64,000 bases of DNA from Endozoicomonas gorgoniicola. GTDB lineage: Bacteria; Pseudomonadota; Gammaproteobacteria; Pseudomonadales; Endozoicomonadaceae. A model generated the notes under the pieces. That model was not told the DNA's origin and searched no databases. It saw only the letters and a program-made list of their open reading frames with translations. Location: NCBI RefSeq assembly GCF_025562715.2, contig NZ_JAPFCC010000001.1, positions 886,501 through 950,500 on the forward strand. Direction: 5' to 3'. Of this stretch, positions 34,323 through 44,014 are shown piece by piece; position 1 is the stretch's first letter, and each line of letters opens with the position of its first letter. Both the position numbers and the translations under genes were made by a program.

Positions 34323-35840
34323 ATGACTGTTATTCGCGAAGAAGATTTGATTGAGAGCGTTGCTGATGCCCTGCAATTTATCTCCTATTATCATCCGATT
34401 GATTTTGTTCAGGCCGTGCATGAAGCATGGAAGAAGGAATCTTCCAAAGCGGCGAAAGACGCCATGGCGCAGATTCTGATTAATTCCAGAATGTGTGCTA
34501 TGGGTAAGCGTCCCATCTGTCAGGATACCGGTATCGTGACCATATTCCTGAAAGTAGGTATGAACGTTCGTTTTGATACCGACAAGCCTCTGGACGATCT
34601 GGTAAACGAAGGCGTTCGCCGGGCTTACACTCATCCAGACAATGTTCTGCGCGCCTCTGTGCTGGAAGACCCTGCCGGAGCCCGTAAAAACACCAAAGAT
34701 AACACTCCGGCAGTTATTCATATTGATCTGGTACCCGGCGACAAAGTGGACGTTCAGGTGGCTGCCAAAGGTGGTGGCTCTGAGAACAAGTCCAAGCTGG
34801 CTATGCTGAATCCTTCTGACGATATTGTTGAATGGATCAAGAAGACGGTTCCAACCATGGGGGCGGGCTGGTGTCCTCCTGGTATGCTGGGTATCGGCAT
34901 TGGTGGTACTGCTGAGAAAGCCATGGTCATGGCCAAAGAGTCCCTGATGGATCCGGTGGATATTCACGAACTGCGTGAACGGGGCCCGCAAAACCGGGTT
35001 GAAGAACTGCGTCTGGAAATCATGGATGCTGTTAACAATCTGGGTATTGGCGCTCAGGGGCTGGGTGGCCTGACTACGGTTCTGGATATCAAGATTAAAG
35101 ACTACCCGACTCATGCCGCGTCCTTGCCGGTAGCGATGATTCCAAACTGCGCGGCAACCCGCCACGCGCACTTTACTCTGGACGGTAATGGTCCGGTATT
35201 GCAGACGCCACCAAGCCTGGATGAGTATCCGGAAGTGGAGCTGGATATGAGCGAAGGTGTGCTGAAGGTGGATATTGACAATATTACCAAAGACGACATC
35301 AAGAGCTGGAAGCCGGGCGATACGATTCTGCTGTCGGGTAAAATCCTCACTGGTCGCGATGCTGCACACAAGCGCATGATTGAGATGATGGAACGTGGGG
35401 AAGAACTGCCGGTTGACCTGAACGGCCGCTTTATTTACTACGTGGGTCCGGTTGACCCGGTTCGTGATGAAGTGGTTGGCCCTGCAGGCCCGACCACGTC
35501 TACACGAATGGACAAATTTACCCGCACCTTGCTGGAAAAAGGTGGTCTGGCCGGTACTATTGGTAAAGCAGAACGTGGTGCTGCAACGATTGAAGCCATC
35601 AGAGACAACGAGTCTGTTTACCTGATTGCTGTGGGCGGTGCTGCTTACCTGGTTTCCCAGGCTGTGAAAAAAGCCGAAGTTCTGGCATTCCCTGAACTGG
35701 GTATGGAAGCGATCTACGAGTTTGAAGTGAAAGATATGCCGGTCACTGTGGCGGTTGATCACACCGGAGACTCGGTTCACACCACTGGTCCTCAAATCTG
35801 GAAACAAAAAATTGAGGAGCAGATTCTGGAAGTAAGATAA
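34323..35840 (+). CDS. class I (iron-sulfur) fumarate hydratase
   Basis: A 505-residue two-domain class I fumarase converting fumarate to malate in the TCA cycle. The cluster ligands are suggested by PICQDTG, GAGWCPPG and PNCAATRH, and the C-terminal domain carries GPTTSTRMDKF and GGAAYLVSQAVKKAE. Homologues include FumA/FumB of E. coli (548 aa). ATG 34323, with GGGGAGC before it, is preferred; an in-frame ATG at 34266 lacks a site. A small inverted repeat (34269-34293) lies in the leader, and a clear terminator follows the stop. Confidence 0.95.
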   Translation: MTVIREEDLIESVADALQFISYYHPIDFVQAVHEAWKKESSKAAKDAMAQILINSRMCAMGKRPICQDTGIVTIFLKVGMNVRFDTDKPLDDLVNEGVRRAYTHPDNVLRASVLEDPAGARKNTKDNTPAVIHIDLVPGDKVDVQVAAKGGGSENKSKLAMLNPSDDIVEWIKKTVPTMGAGWCPPGMLGIGIGGTAEKAMVMAKESLMDPVDIHELRERGPQNRVEELRLEIMDAVNNLGIGAQGLGGLTTVLDIKIKDYPTHAASLPVAMIPNCAATRHAHFTLDGNGPVLQTPPSLDEYPEVELDMSEGVLKVDIDNITKDDIKSWKPGDTILLSGKILTGRDAAHKRMIEMMERGEELPVDLNGRFIYYVGPVDPVRDEVVGPAGPTTSTRMDKFTRTLLEKGGLAGTIGKAERGAATIEAIRDNESVYLIAVGGAAYLVSQAVKKAEVLAFPELGMEAIYEFEVKDMPVTVAVDHTGDSVHTTGPQIWKQKIEEQILEVR

Positions 35841-35872
35841 GCTTCCACGGCAATGTGTAATATGTGTTTGAG

Positions 35873-35900
35873 GGCAGCTGAATCAGCTGCCTTTTTTTTT
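35873..35900 (+). terminator. rho-independent terminator after fumarase
   Basis: GGCAGCTG / CAGCTGCC with a 3-nt loop and a run of nine T. It lies 32 bp after the stop and before the converging ankyrin gene. Confidence 0.93.
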
Positions 35901-35946
35901 GTTATTAATGACTGACCCGGTTGCCAGGTACAAGTGCTGACGGATG

Positions 35947-38772
35947 TTACTGAAACAGGTCGGGGCTGCAGATCGACAGTTTAACCTCGTCTGGCAGAGC
36001 GTTTACCTGTAGCTGACAGTAAGGGGCAAATGATGTGTTTTCTTTCGTTGTCTTATGCAGCCCCAGACAAGTACAGAGTGGTGTTTGTATCTCATTATCC
36101 AAACTCAGGGAATACTGTTCCGGGGTTAGCCCGAGAACATTGGTGACAGTCTGCTGGCTTGTGTACCATTCGCTAACGGGCTTGTTTTTCCAGGCTCGAC
36201 GAGAGACCTCTGCCGGGTCAAAATAGTTCAGCAGCTCAGTCACCTTCTGATCCTTCATACGCCCTGCCCAGCCGAGAGGCGGGATTTGCAGATCGGTTTT
36301 AACTAATGAACAGCCATGGGGAATGATGGGGTCAACACTGGCTCCGTACAATAACAGCAGTCGGGATATTGTTGCTTCAGTCTGGTCTTTCTCTAAGCGC
36401 AGTGCGTCAGCCAGAAGCCCACAGGATGGCATAGGGGTCAGTGGTTCCCGCCAGTTTTGGGGCAGGGCGTGTTTCATCTGCGCATACTGATTACGTGAAA
36501 TGAATGCATTAGGGTTAGCGCCTGAGCTGAGATACTGTTCAACCCAATACGTTTTTCCACTGTGAACGGCACTGTAAAGCCAGAGATCTATAGTCTGATT
36601 CTGAAGTGGCAAAATCATAAAATCATAGTGGCCATAGAGCGATAAAAGCGCGTTATAAGTTTGGGAGCGAGCGTTGTTAATGGCGTCAATGGGTGACTGG
36701 CACAGGTAAGCCAGATGTTCCGGCAGATTACATGGTGAATCGGCGACTGCGGGTTTCATACCCATGGTCAGCGTGTACATAAACAGTGCAGGGTCGTTCC
36801 GCTGAACCAGCCAGGTCTGGATATAGTCTTTTTCTGGCGAGTGATCGTACTTCAGATAGTGTTTCAGTTGGGCAAAACTCTGCAATTGCTGTAAATGCTG
36901 GCTGGTAGGTGAGTGCCAGTCAGCCCTGCGGTTCAGCTTTGTGAATTGATTATTCAGTGACTCTGGCTGTCTGGCATTGACTGCCGGCAGCCAGCGATTT
37001 TTGTGCATGAGATGAGCAGCCTGTTTTGGGTATTTTTGCACCAGAAAATTCCTTAGCTCCGGATAATCTTCCATATCATCTCGAAGCAGGTACTCAGGTT
37101 TTACCCATTCAGTGTCGTGGGCATTGATGCGCTGGTAAGTGGTATCCAGGGGTTCGGTCAGTATTTCCAGTTTTTGTCGTGTACTGAGCCGTTGGTGGCT
37201 GCTGCCCTGGCAATTTTTCAGGGCAAAGCTGCTGAGGTAGCGCTGTTCCCGTTCCGGATAGGCAGAGAGGGTAATGTTTTCAGGTGCCATTAACTGTGTG
37301 CAACGGGCATTAAGCAGGTCGAAGTAAGCACTACAGACTTCTGGTTCATCACTGCTCAGAGGCATTCTGCACAGACTGTTGAACACCGCATGCTTCTCTT
37401 CATCGGGTGTGAAGGCCATGGCGACATCAAAACTGGTCATGCCTTCATTATTACGCTGCATCGGGTCAATAAAATAAGGTGCCAGAGCATCCAGACTATC
37501 GGTTTGATGATTCTTGATGGCGTAGTGCAGCACACTATCGCCTTCGAAACTGAGCGTTGAAAAATCACTGCCCAGTATATCCAGCCATTCCATAGCCAGA
37601 GGCGTCAGAAGAGTATGACCAGCATAATGCAGTGGGGTGAAGCAGTCATAATCTTTGTGACAGTTGACGAGGCTGTGTACTTTGTTGAGATCGTGCCTGA
37701 TGACCCTCTGGTCATTGAACATATCAATCATTTCGGAAACATGATCCCGCAGCGTGCCGTGTGAAAACATCCGGTTCCAGAACCATTTTAAAGCGCCTTC
37801 TGGAGAGGATATATCGTCCTGAATCGCGTCTATCCGGGCTCGAAAATTGGGATGAATTCTGGCCGCTTTCATCATTTTATCTCCACCGGCCCTGACGTAG
37901 CCTGCCAGTAACAGCCATAAATCCCTGTCACGACTGAGATTGCCGTGGGAGACCATTTTGTGAAAAATATTAAAGCCCTTTGCCGGGTAGACAAAGGGGT
38001 CTGCAGCGTGGGTGATCAGTAGTAGTGGGATCAGGGAATAAGCAGAATTATGCTGGCAATTCTGTACCGACTGTATCAGTGGTGTTTCACCATTAACGTT
38101 CAGGGCGTTGACATTCGCACCGTGGGTGAGCAGTACCTGCATCGCTCCTGCCGCCTCGCGGCTGACAGGCTCACTGGCACAGGAGTCAGGATGGCTGACG
38201 AGATAATGCAGGGCGGTTTGTTGACTCTGTTCTGGCCCTATCCATTTATCAGGGCTGGCACCGGCTTCAGTCAGCGTGTTCAGGGCTTTGAAATGTTTAT
38301 AAGTAATCGCAAGATAGGCTGGGTCAAGCTCCTGAGTACCACAACCATCAGGGTTGGCTCCATATTCTAATAACAGATCCACAATTTCTTGCTTATTGTG
38401 CATGACTGCCATGTCCAGCAGACCCACCTGTGCTATGTAGGTCTGACCGAGAATGCTAAATTGATCTTCAAATACTGCATTCACAGGCAGACCTTGTTTG
38501 ATGACCTCTATGACTTCGTCCAGCATGCCCTGTCGGAGGTATCGAGCGGCATTCCAGAGGTTTTTTGCGGTGTCTCTGTCCGGGACCTGGCAGTGGGACT
38601 TGGCAGGCCGGTATAACACCGGGTTAGCAACAGGCAAGCTATCTCCATACAAGCTATCTCCATAGATAACGCTGGTGCCAGTAAAGCACCACAGCATAAG
38701 GCACAGATATAAAGCCCGGAATCCTGATGGTTTTAACCTCATAAGAATTGCAAATAAAACACTGTAAACCAT
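35947..38772 (-). CDS. large exported ankyrin-repeat protein
   Basis: A 941-residue protein. Its N-terminus carries a hydrophobic stretch (LYLCLMLWCFTGTSVIYG) that looks like a signal peptide or anchor. Ankyrin repeats are visible at about residues 112-260 (LLDMAVMHNKQEIVDLLLEYGANP, AYLAITYKHF, TALHYLVSH, VLLTHGANVNALN), 370-450 (FTPLHYAG, SVLHYAIKN) and near 740 (YLSSGANPNAF). The remainder has no recognised domain. It may start at ATG 38772 (with AGGGA before it) or at 38742. A 15-bp duplication near the N-terminus repeats GDSLY. Such proteins commonly bind host proteins, but no target is evident. Confidence 0.82.
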   Translation of the reverse strand: MVYSVLFAILMRLKPSGFRALYLCLMLWCFTGTSVIYGDSLYGDSLPVANPVLYRPAKSHCQVPDRDTAKNLWNAARYLRQGMLDEVIEVIKQGLPVNAVFEDQFSILGQTYIAQVGLLDMAVMHNKQEIVDLLLEYGANPDGCGTQELDPAYLAITYKHFKALNTLTEAGASPDKWIGPEQSQQTALHYLVSHPDSCASEPVSREAAGAMQVLLTHGANVNALNVNGETPLIQSVQNCQHNSAYSLIPLLLITHAADPFVYPAKGFNIFHKMVSHGNLSRDRDLWLLLAGYVRAGGDKMMKAARIHPNFRARIDAIQDDISSPEGALKWFWNRMFSHGTLRDHVSEMIDMFNDQRVIRHDLNKVHSLVNCHKDYDCFTPLHYAGHTLLTPLAMEWLDILGSDFSTLSFEGDSVLHYAIKNHQTDSLDALAPYFIDPMQRNNEGMTSFDVAMAFTPDEEKHAVFNSLCRMPLSSDEPEVCSAYFDLLNARCTQLMAPENITLSAYPEREQRYLSSFALKNCQGSSHQRLSTRQKLEILTEPLDTTYQRINAHDTEWVKPEYLLRDDMEDYPELRNFLVQKYPKQAAHLMHKNRWLPAVNARQPESLNNQFTKLNRRADWHSPTSQHLQQLQSFAQLKHYLKYDHSPEKDYIQTWLVQRNDPALFMYTLTMGMKPAVADSPCNLPEHLAYLCQSPIDAINNARSQTYNALLSLYGHYDFMILPLQNQTIDLWLYSAVHSGKTYWVEQYLSSGANPNAFISRNQYAQMKHALPQNWREPLTPMPSCGLLADALRLEKDQTEATISRLLLLYGASVDPIIPHGCSLVKTDLQIPPLGWAGRMKDQKVTELLNYFDPAEVSRRAWKNKPVSEWYTSQQTVTNVLGLTPEQYSLSLDNEIQTPLCTCLGLHKTTKENTSFAPYCQLQVNALPDEVKLSICSPDLFQ
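38635..38664. repeat. 15-bp tandem duplication in the ankyrin gene
   Basis: CAAGCTATCTCCATA occurs twice exactly, in frame near the N-terminus. Confidence 0.88.
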
Positions 38773-38954
38773 GGCTTAGTCCCTACCTTGTTCTTTTTAG
38801 CTCTATGAGGTTTTCAATCAGCAAAAGATAGTTGATATCAATAAAACTGCCTGAAAAATTCATAAATAGTTACCAGCCTTAAAGGCAAGGTTCAGGAGGC
38901 TGATTAAAGGAGGTTAATTCATAGCGGCTGACTAAAATGAGCCTGCGAACAGGC

Positions 38955-40367
38955 TCAGGGGTAGCAGTAAGAAAGCCCGCAGGCAGTGTATGTAAGGAGA
39001 TTAAATGAATGTATGACTTCTTCAAGGCTCATTCGGAAAATGCCTGTTCGGTCCTGGGATGTCTCTGAATTGCTGGGCACTCTAATAAAGTGAACGGCGT
39101 GGGTGCCTCTTTTTTCATCAATAGCAGATTGAAAAACTGACTTTAAATTACTGGTAAAATTTGAAGCCGGACTTGCCATCCACCTTGCCTGTTCCTCTGT
39201 GAACAGAAATGATTTTCTTAGGTGTTTGGGAATATCATGAAATAGATATTCGTAAACAAACAGGGGTTTCCCCGAAGTATTTGTCCGGTGAGGCATTATC
39301 GAATAGGATCGTTGAATGATGTCTGAATGTCCATGGGGGTTTCTTAGCAAGACCTGCTGCTGAGCCTCGTCATAACCAATGATGCTGTAGGCATGACGAG
39401 GAATTACTTCGTTCATCAGACCTGTACTAAAATGGCTATACCTTGGCTCCATACCCAGAAACGCAATCCGGTCTTCATTGATAATCTTTTTTAGCTGCTG
39501 TGCCAGATGATCTTCTGTTTGTGTTTGAATATTATCTACTTCAGTTGAAGCTCCCGTCAGTACAGCGAATGCAAGGTCGGGGTCGACAGAGTGCAGTTTG
39601 GCAAACTTTCCATATTTTATTTGTGCTAACTGATCATCTCCATATTTAAATTTTCGGTTTTTTGGAAGAACGGCGAAAGCACTTTCTAAGGCTCCTGGCC
39701 ACAAGCCTATGCCTCTGGATTTTGCCAGTTTTTTATTGGTCACAATGTCATACGCCTGGATATAGAAGCTCTGCTCAGGAACTCCCGGGAAAGCAACATA
39801 GACACCGTCTAAATCGCCGCCCTGAAAATACTGGAGAATAAGCCTTTTGCCTGTTTCTGAGTTGGCAATACTGGCAAGAGTGGCTATTAAAACGCAATCG
39901 GGGTAGTTATTTTGAAGGAGATTATCCGGTGTAATACTGGTCAACCCATAAGGAAACATCGCAAAGTAAATTTCTGCATAGGCTGATCGATCTGGATGAT
40001 CGAGCCAATTAATCCAGAATCGCCTGTCTTTTTCATGGTTGTAGAGCAGTTGCTGCCCTGAAAAATTAGCCTGAATCAGGCTGTTCTGACTGAGTCGGGC
40101 TGTTCCGGTAGTTTGAAGTGTGTCGAAATTAACCAGATAAAGCCGGATAGCCTGATACTGCGACTTGGTCAGGTGGGGCGCGTGAAAGGCCTCTATCAGC
40201 TCTTCATAGGAGAGCTGGTTATCGCCATCGGTATCAAAGCGTGATTCAATCGCCTCGTAGTGACGATAAGCCGTCGCAAAATCGGGTCTGAAGTCTGGCT
40301 GTTCTGCCAGCAGGTGGTTCGATGCAAGGGTTAAAAGTACAAAAATGGCTCTAATAATCGGTTTCAT
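38955..40367 (-). CDS. secreted calpain-like cysteine peptidase with EF-hand
   Basis: A 470-residue protein. A signal peptide (to about residue 21, SNHLLAE) is followed by a canonical EF-hand calcium loop DTDGDNQLSYEE at 45-56 and a weaker second one. The catalytic core then follows the calpain (C2) pattern: DCVLIATLAS with Cys158, LWPGALESAF near residue 222, HAYSIIGYD with His325 and LRNPHG with Asn343. The AGGGAAG site precedes the ATG. Calcium dependence is expected from the EF-hand but unproven. Calpains are rare in bacteria, so this is a eukaryote-like secreted enzyme; host or surface substrates are possible. It stands between the ankyrin and a third unknown gene on the same strand. Confidence 0.85.
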   Translation of the reverse strand: MKPIIRAIFVLLTLASNHLLAEQPDFRPDFATAYRHYEAIESRFDTDGDNQLSYEELIEAFHAPHLTKSQYQAIRLYLVNFDTLQTTGTARLSQNSLIQANFSGQQLLYNHEKDRRFWINWLDHPDRSAYAEIYFAMFPYGLTSITPDNLLQNNYPDCVLIATLASIANSETGKRLILQYFQGGDLDGVYVAFPGVPEQSFYIQAYDIVTNKKLAKSRGIGLWPGALESAFAVLPKNRKFKYGDDQLAQIKYGKFAKLHSVDPDLAFAVLTGASTEVDNIQTQTEDHLAQQLKKIINEDRIAFLGMEPRYSHFSTGLMNEVIPRHAYSIIGYDEAQQQVLLRNPHGHSDIIQRSYSIMPHRTNTSGKPLFVYEYLFHDIPKHLRKSFLFTEEQARWMASPASNFTSNLKSVFQSAIDEKRGTHAVHFIRVPSNSETSQDRTGIFRMSLEEVIHSFNLLTYTACGLSYCYP

Positions 40368-40517
40368 TGGCTTACTTCCCTGTTCTGTCCAATAGAATTT
40401 AAGACATTCTTGTCTGTGAAAAGTTCAGGGAGGCAATATAGATGTGGTTTTGATCAGGAGGCTCTTGCTGGTCAGGAGCTGCCCGACTGAGGCGTTCCTG
40501 ATCGTTACGTTGCTGCA

Positions 40518-41237
40518 CTAGTTTTGATTCATATCGTTCGCATCAGTCATTTCAATAAACACCCATGAATCAGTAATATTGAAGTCCGCATCGTTTTCTT
40601 CGAGAAGTTCCCAGTGACCGAGTTGCCCCTGGACAAAGCGTGAAGGAAGTGTGTAGGGATCGTAATATTGTCGGCCTCTCCCCGATATTTCCCGGCTAAA
40701 AAGACAATGGATATTCCGGTAATGGGGAAATCTGAACCGCACCTCTGTCAACAACCTCTTCAGGTGTACTTTATTTGTTGGCACGAGAATATCGTACACG
40801 TTTGCTGTGCGCGTTTCTCCAGTTTTTAATCTCTCAATCCTGTCAGCCTCAATGATTGATTTGTATATTTTAGTCGGCACTTTACTCATGTTTTCTATCG
40901 TGCCAAGGCCCTCGACAGCCTCTCTGGGACTCAGAGTATAGTTGAAACATATCTGACTCTCAGAGAGCACTTCACAGGCTTCGAACGATCCCTGCATTAA
41001 AGGGATCGGGCTTGCTATGTAGGGCATCATAGCCGTCCCATGAACACAATAGAACAACACACGAAGCTGCGAAGGTACACTAAACAGCTGATTTTGGAAA
41101 GAACGCCCTGAAAGCTCTCCTTTTGAGCAATCAATAATCAGGTTCTGGACCTTGGCTTTTCCGAAAGATCGGCCAGTAAACAAAAAAAAGCGATTTTCTC
41201 TAAAGTAAGATCGCGCTTCCGTACCGGTGTAAGGCAA
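40518..41237 (-). CDS. unknown protein, weakly Stv-adhesin-like
   Basis: A 239-residue protein without signal peptide. LRVLFYCVHGTAMMPY, a CFNYTLSP block, a VYDILVP strand and YRNIHCLFSREISG loosely recall the order of motifs I remember for the putative Stv adhesin domain, but I am not sure. The C-terminus is acidic. It is the third gene of the ankyrin/calpain block, each with its own spacing of about 150-180 bp, so a single operon is possible but not certain. Confidence 0.5.
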   Translation of the reverse strand: MPYTGTEARSYFRENRFFLFTGRSFGKAKVQNLIIDCSKGELSGRSFQNQLFSVPSQLRVLFYCVHGTAMMPYIASPIPLMQGSFEACEVLSESQICFNYTLSPREAVEGLGTIENMSKVPTKIYKSIIEADRIERLKTGETRTANVYDILVPTNKVHLKRLLTEVRFRFPHYRNIHCLFSREISGRGRQYYDPYTLPSRFVQGQLGHWELLEENDADFNITDSWVFIEMTDANDMNQN

Positions 41238-41310
41238 ACTATGCCCTCCTCTTACTACCTGTCATCTAATACCTACGCAGCTGTAATTCAGGAGGGCTGG
41301 TTGCTGAATG

Positions 41311-42450
41311 TCAGCCCCGGTAGTAACGTTGTTCAATGAATGGCATCTTGCTGACTGTCATGGGCAGAGCCTTGCCTCTGACAGAAGCGAAGACTTCAGT
41401 ATTGATGGCAGCATAGTCTTTTGCAAGATAAGCCATGGCAACAGGGCGGCCAACCGTTGGGCCAAAAGTGCCGGACGTTACTCTGCCAATGGTTTCTCCT
41501 TCAGCGTTCATTAAAATGGTTCCTTCTCTGACGGGCGCACGACTACTGCCTGACAATCCGACCCGCCTGTTCTGAAACGCTTTAGTGGCTATCTGCCGGA
41601 GGACGATGTCTGCACCGGGAAAACCACCCGCTCTGGCACCACCGGTACGACGAACTGTGCTGATGGCCCAGGTGAGGCTGGCTTCAACCGGAGTCGTTGA
41701 CGGGGTGATGTCATGCCCATAAAGGCATAATCCGGATTCCAGGCGCAGCGAATCCCGGGCTCCGAGCCCAATCAGCTCAACTTCGGGTTGCTCCAGAAGT
41801 AAACGACCTATTTTTTCTGATTCGCACGCCGGGACTGACAGTTCATAACCATCTTCACCGGTATACCCCGAACGACTGACAAAGCATTCAATACCCTCTA
41901 TGGCAACCCGGCGGGAATCCATAAAGATCATACTTCTCACTTCCGGTGCAAAACGCCCAAGAACTTCAGCCGCTTCTGGTCCCTGCAGTGCCAGCAAGGC
42001 CCGGTTATCCAGACGTTCAAGCTGAATATCGCCACTCAGGTGGGATTGCAGATGGTCAATATCCTGTTCTTTACAGGCAGCGTTCACGACAAGGTAAAGG
42101 CAGTCATCAGCGAAACGGCTGACCATCAGGTCGTCCATGATGCCGCCCTGTTCATTGGTAAACAGGGCGTAGCGTTGGCGACCCGCAGGCAGATCAATGA
42201 TATCGACAGGCACCAGGGATTCCAGCCACTCACCGGCTTTCTCACCCTTCAGAAGCAGCTGCCCCATGTGGGAGACATCAAACAGGCCAGCCTGCTTTCT
42301 GGTATGCAGATGTTCGGCTTTTACCCCCAGGGGGTACTGTACAGGCATATCGTAGCCTGCAAAGGGAACCATTCGGGCTCCCTGTTCAAGATGTAAAGTG
42401 TGCAATGGTGTCTGTTGCAGGTCTGGACTGGCAGGCGTTGCTGCGGTCAT
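41311..42450 (-). CDS. gcvT: glycine cleavage system T protein (aminomethyltransferase)
   Basis: A 379-residue tetrahydrofolate-binding protein of the glycine cleavage system that transfers the aminomethyl carbon from the H protein to folate and releases ammonia. Landmarks are MVPFAGYDMPVQYP, LFDVSHMGQ, SRSGYTGEDGYELSVP, GARDSLRLESGLCLYGHD and GTFGPTVGRPVAMAYL. In many relatives gcvT is next to gcvH and gcvP; here gcvP is 9 kb away and no gcvH is seen in the window. It diverges from pepT. Confidence 0.96.
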   Translation of the reverse strand: MTAATPASPDLQQTPLHTLHLEQGARMVPFAGYDMPVQYPLGVKAEHLHTRKQAGLFDVSHMGQLLLKGEKAGEWLESLVPVDIIDLPAGRQRYALFTNEQGGIMDDLMVSRFADDCLYLVVNAACKEQDIDHLQSHLSGDIQLERLDNRALLALQGPEAAEVLGRFAPEVRSMIFMDSRRVAIEGIECFVSRSGYTGEDGYELSVPACESEKIGRLLLEQPEVELIGLGARDSLRLESGLCLYGHDITPSTTPVEASLTWAISTVRRTGGARAGGFPGADIVLRQIATKAFQNRRVGLSGSSRAPVREGTILMNAEGETIGRVTSGTFGPTVGRPVAMAYLAKDYAAINTEVFASVRGKALPMTVSKMPFIEQRYYRG

Positions 42451-42595
42451 GAAGCCCCCTGATTATAATAATGATGCCAGCGTTTCTGGCGTTTTTGTTA
42501 CTGCATTTTGCCCCCCAATTGTAGGTCTGCAATAGCAAAAGTAAACCGTTAGCCTGACACTCCCTCTTGTACGCACAAACGGTACATACAGTTTT

Positions 42596-42637
42596 TTGAC
42601 TGATATCAACACATTCCCCCACGCCCTGAACTAGCAT
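42596..42637 (+). promoter_or_regulatory. FNR-type class II promoter for pepT
   Basis: TTGACTGATATCAA (42596-42609) matches the FNR/ANR consensus TTGAT-N4-ATCAA with one change. TAGCAT at 42632-42637 is placed as the -10 element would be if FNR sits centred at -41.5, giving a start near 42644. E. coli pepT is FNR-activated, which fits. Confidence 0.65.
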
Positions 42638-42720
42638 GCTGAACTCTCCTGCCCGACGCCCACCATGGACGTGAGCATAATTCATCTGGCTGATGCCTTT
42701 GCTGTGAGTTGTAATACGCT

Positions 42721-43938
42721 ATGAGCAAACTTCTGAACCGCTTTCTGAGCTACGTTCAATTTGATACCCAATCCAATCCGGGGTTCGACACGGTACCCAG
42801 TACCAGTAAACAGTTTGAGCTGGCGAAATTTCTAAAGGCTGAGTTGGAAACACTGGAATTGTCTGATATTTCTCTGGACGACAACTGTTATCTGATGGCT
42901 CGCCTGCCAGCGAATACCGAACAGTCGGTGACTCCGATTGGTTTTGTTGCCCACATGGATACTGCGTTCGATTATTCCGGTGAGAATGTCAAACCGCAGA
43001 TTATCAAAAATTACGATGGCAAAGCGATTGCCCTTGGAACCACTCTGACACTGTCGCCTGCTGAATTTCCCGAGCTGGACACCTGCCTGGGTAAAACCCT
43101 GATCACCACTGACGGCACAACTCTGTTAGGCGCTGATAACAAGGCTGGCATTGCTGAAATCCTTACAGCCGTTGAGTACCTGGTTGAACATCCTGAGATT
43201 AAGCATGGTGATATCTGCATTGGTTTTACGCCCGACGAAGAGATTGGACGCGGAGCCAACCATTTTGATGTTGAGAAATTTGGTGCTGAATTTGCCTATA
43301 CCATTGATGGCGGGCCGGTGGGCGAACTGCAGTTTGAGAACTTCAATGCAGCGCAGGCTCAGATTACGGTTTATGGCAAGAGTGTTCACCCGGGGCATTC
43401 CAAAAACAAAATGGTGAACGCCATGTTGATTGCTGCGGAATTCATCAACAGCATGCCAAAAGATGAAACACCAGCGACCACGGATGGCTATCAGGGCTTT
43501 TTCCATCTCAGCACAATGGACAGCAATGTCAGTAAAACGTCTATGCAGTGGCTTATCCGTGATTTTGACAAAGACAACCAGGAACGACGTAAGACGTTTA
43601 TTGAAAACAGGGTAGCGGAATTCAATAAACAGTACGGTGACGGAACCCTGACCCTTGAGATTAAAGATTACTACCGCAATATGCGCGAAATGGTTGAGCC
43701 GCGTAAGGAAATTATTAACCTGGCACAGAAGGCTATGGAAGCCGCTGATATTAAGCCGCTTATCAAGCCGATTCGTGGTGGAACGGATGGTGCACGCCTG
43801 TCGTTTAAAGGCTTACCCTGCCCCAACGTTTTTACGGGGGGTTACAACTTCCATGGTCCTTATGAGTTTATTGCCCTGGAAGATATGGAAAAAGCCGTTG
43901 AGGTGATTGTGAACATTGCTTGTTTGGCGGCAGAGTAA
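42721..43938 (+). CDS. pepT: peptidase T (tripeptide aminopeptidase)
   Basis: A 405-residue M20B zinc aminopeptidase that cleaves N-terminal residues from tripeptides in the cytoplasm. The metal-site motifs are GFVAHMDTAFD near residue 78, TTDGTTLLGADNKAGIAE near 138, FTPDEEIGRGANHFD near 173, YTIDGGPVGE and the closing IRGGTDGARLSFKG. Length agrees with E. coli PepT (408). It has no strong ribosome site but a likely FNR-dependent promoter upstream, so expression should rise without oxygen. Confidence 0.96.
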   Translation: MSKLLNRFLSYVQFDTQSNPGFDTVPSTSKQFELAKFLKAELETLELSDISLDDNCYLMARLPANTEQSVTPIGFVAHMDTAFDYSGENVKPQIIKNYDGKAIALGTTLTLSPAEFPELDTCLGKTLITTDGTTLLGADNKAGIAEILTAVEYLVEHPEIKHGDICIGFTPDEEIGRGANHFDVEKFGAEFAYTIDGGPVGELQFENFNAAQAQITVYGKSVHPGHSKNKMVNAMLIAAEFINSMPKDETPATTDGYQGFFHLSTMDSNVSKTSMQWLIRDFDKDNQERRKTFIENRVAEFNKQYGDGTLTLEIKDYYRNMREMVEPRKEIINLAQKAMEAADIKPLIKPIRGGTDGARLSFKGLPCPNVFTGGYNFHGPYEFIALEDMEKAVEVIVNIACLAAE

Positions 43939-43974
43939 ACAGAAAGTCACTATCAATCCGTTTCATCTGTCTTT

Positions 43975-44014
43975 AAACAGGGATGTCCGGTTACTCCGGG
44001 CATCCCTGTTTTTG
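43975..44014 (+). terminator. rho-independent terminator after pepT
   Basis: Perfect 11-bp arms AAACAGGGATG / CATCCCTGTTT with a 15-nt loop, the second arm running into TTTTT. Confidence 0.9.

Noticed and set aside
34320..35807. 495-codon minus-strand frame inside fumarase
   Set aside because: Antisense shadow of a conserved gene with unusual composition.
42386..42685. 99-codon frame upstream of gcvT
   Set aside because: It overlaps the gcvT start and the pepT promoter, and looks non-coding.
42451..42720. Glycine riboswitch upstream of gcvT
   Set aside because: No purine-rich glycine aptamer pattern was found here or upstream of gcvP and sdaA.
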